Notes under the pieces: model-generated | The model's database searches: none | What the model was told of the DNA's origin: nothing | The model's input: only the letters and a program-made list of their open reading frames with translations | From: an uncultured Lachnospiraceae bacterium | GTDB taxonomy: Bacteria; Bacillota; Clostridia; Lachnospirales; Lachnospiraceae | NCBI GenBank assembly: GCA_947174725.1 | Contig: CAMWKA010000121.1 | Location: forward strand, 1 to 5,974 | Direction: 5' to 3' | Length of the DNA: 5,974 bases | Shown here: piece by piece, positions 5,922 through 5,974 of the stretch | How the letters are laid out: each line of letters starts with the position of its first letter | Position numbering within the stretch: the stretch's first letter is position 1 | Made by a program: the position numbers and the translations under genes

Positions 5922-5974
5922 GATTTTTCCCCTTACCCTAACTATACATTTATTTTATTCATACTATTTAACGT
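5922..5974 (-). promoter_or_regulatory. Upstream region of fhs: ribosome site and weak promoter candidate
   Basis: The 53 bp visible ahead of fhs contain its ribosome site (AAGGGG at 5929-5934). In the AT-rich part there is a TATAGT at 5941-5946, read on the minus strand, that could be a -10 element with a TG just ahead of it. No good -35 hexamer sits at the usual distance, and the start point would leave a very short leader. The true promoter may lie beyond the window edge. Confidence 0.25.

Overview
The window looks like a chromosomal stretch from a Gram-positive, low-to-medium GC Clostridia, most likely Lachnospiraceae-like. This rests on the A/G-rich Shine-Dalgarno sites, a monofunctional formate-THF ligase next to folD, a Gram-positive-type 159-residue RlmH, and zinc-ribbon membrane proteins of a kind common in that family. 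Genus cannot be read from the sequence.

Layout. Five complete genes lie head to tail on the minus strand and read right to left: fhs (5921-4254), folD (4218-3379), a large zinc-ribbon/single-TM/TPR/chitobiase-C-like protein (3297-1480), a small zinc-ribbon protein with two TM segments (1438-617), and rlmH (627-148). The gaps are 35, 81 and 41 bp and the last pair overlap. I see no convincing terminator between them, so they could form one transcript. At the left edge a plus-strand gene enters from outside and ends at 140. Its last 45 residues look like the C-terminal PUA-like domain of an RsmF-type rRNA m5C methyltransferase. It converges on rlmH with only 7 bp between the two stop codons. 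The right-hand 53 bp upstream of fhs hold its ribosome binding site and at best a weak promoter.

How the genes relate. Fhs and FolD are consecutive steps of one-carbon folate metabolism (formate to 10-formyl-THF, then to 5,10-methenyl- and methylene-THF). RlmH and the RsmF-like protein both methylate rRNA, from opposite strands. The two proteins in the middle are not assigned a function. Both start with a CxxC...CxxC zinc ribbon and both are membrane anchored. The larger one has a striking acidic, tyrosine-laddered cytoplasmic linker that contains a 33-bp tandem duplication, then a TM helix and an exported TPR plus two chitobiase-C-type beta modules.

Most of the window is ordinary housekeeping sequence. 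The parts most worth a second look are the paired zinc-ribbon membrane proteins, the tyrosine ladder, and the 3' end of rlmH, which closely resembles the attachment site used by staphylococcal SCC elements. I did not find a CRISPR array, insertion sequence, tRNA, rRNA or an obviously new defence or mobile system.
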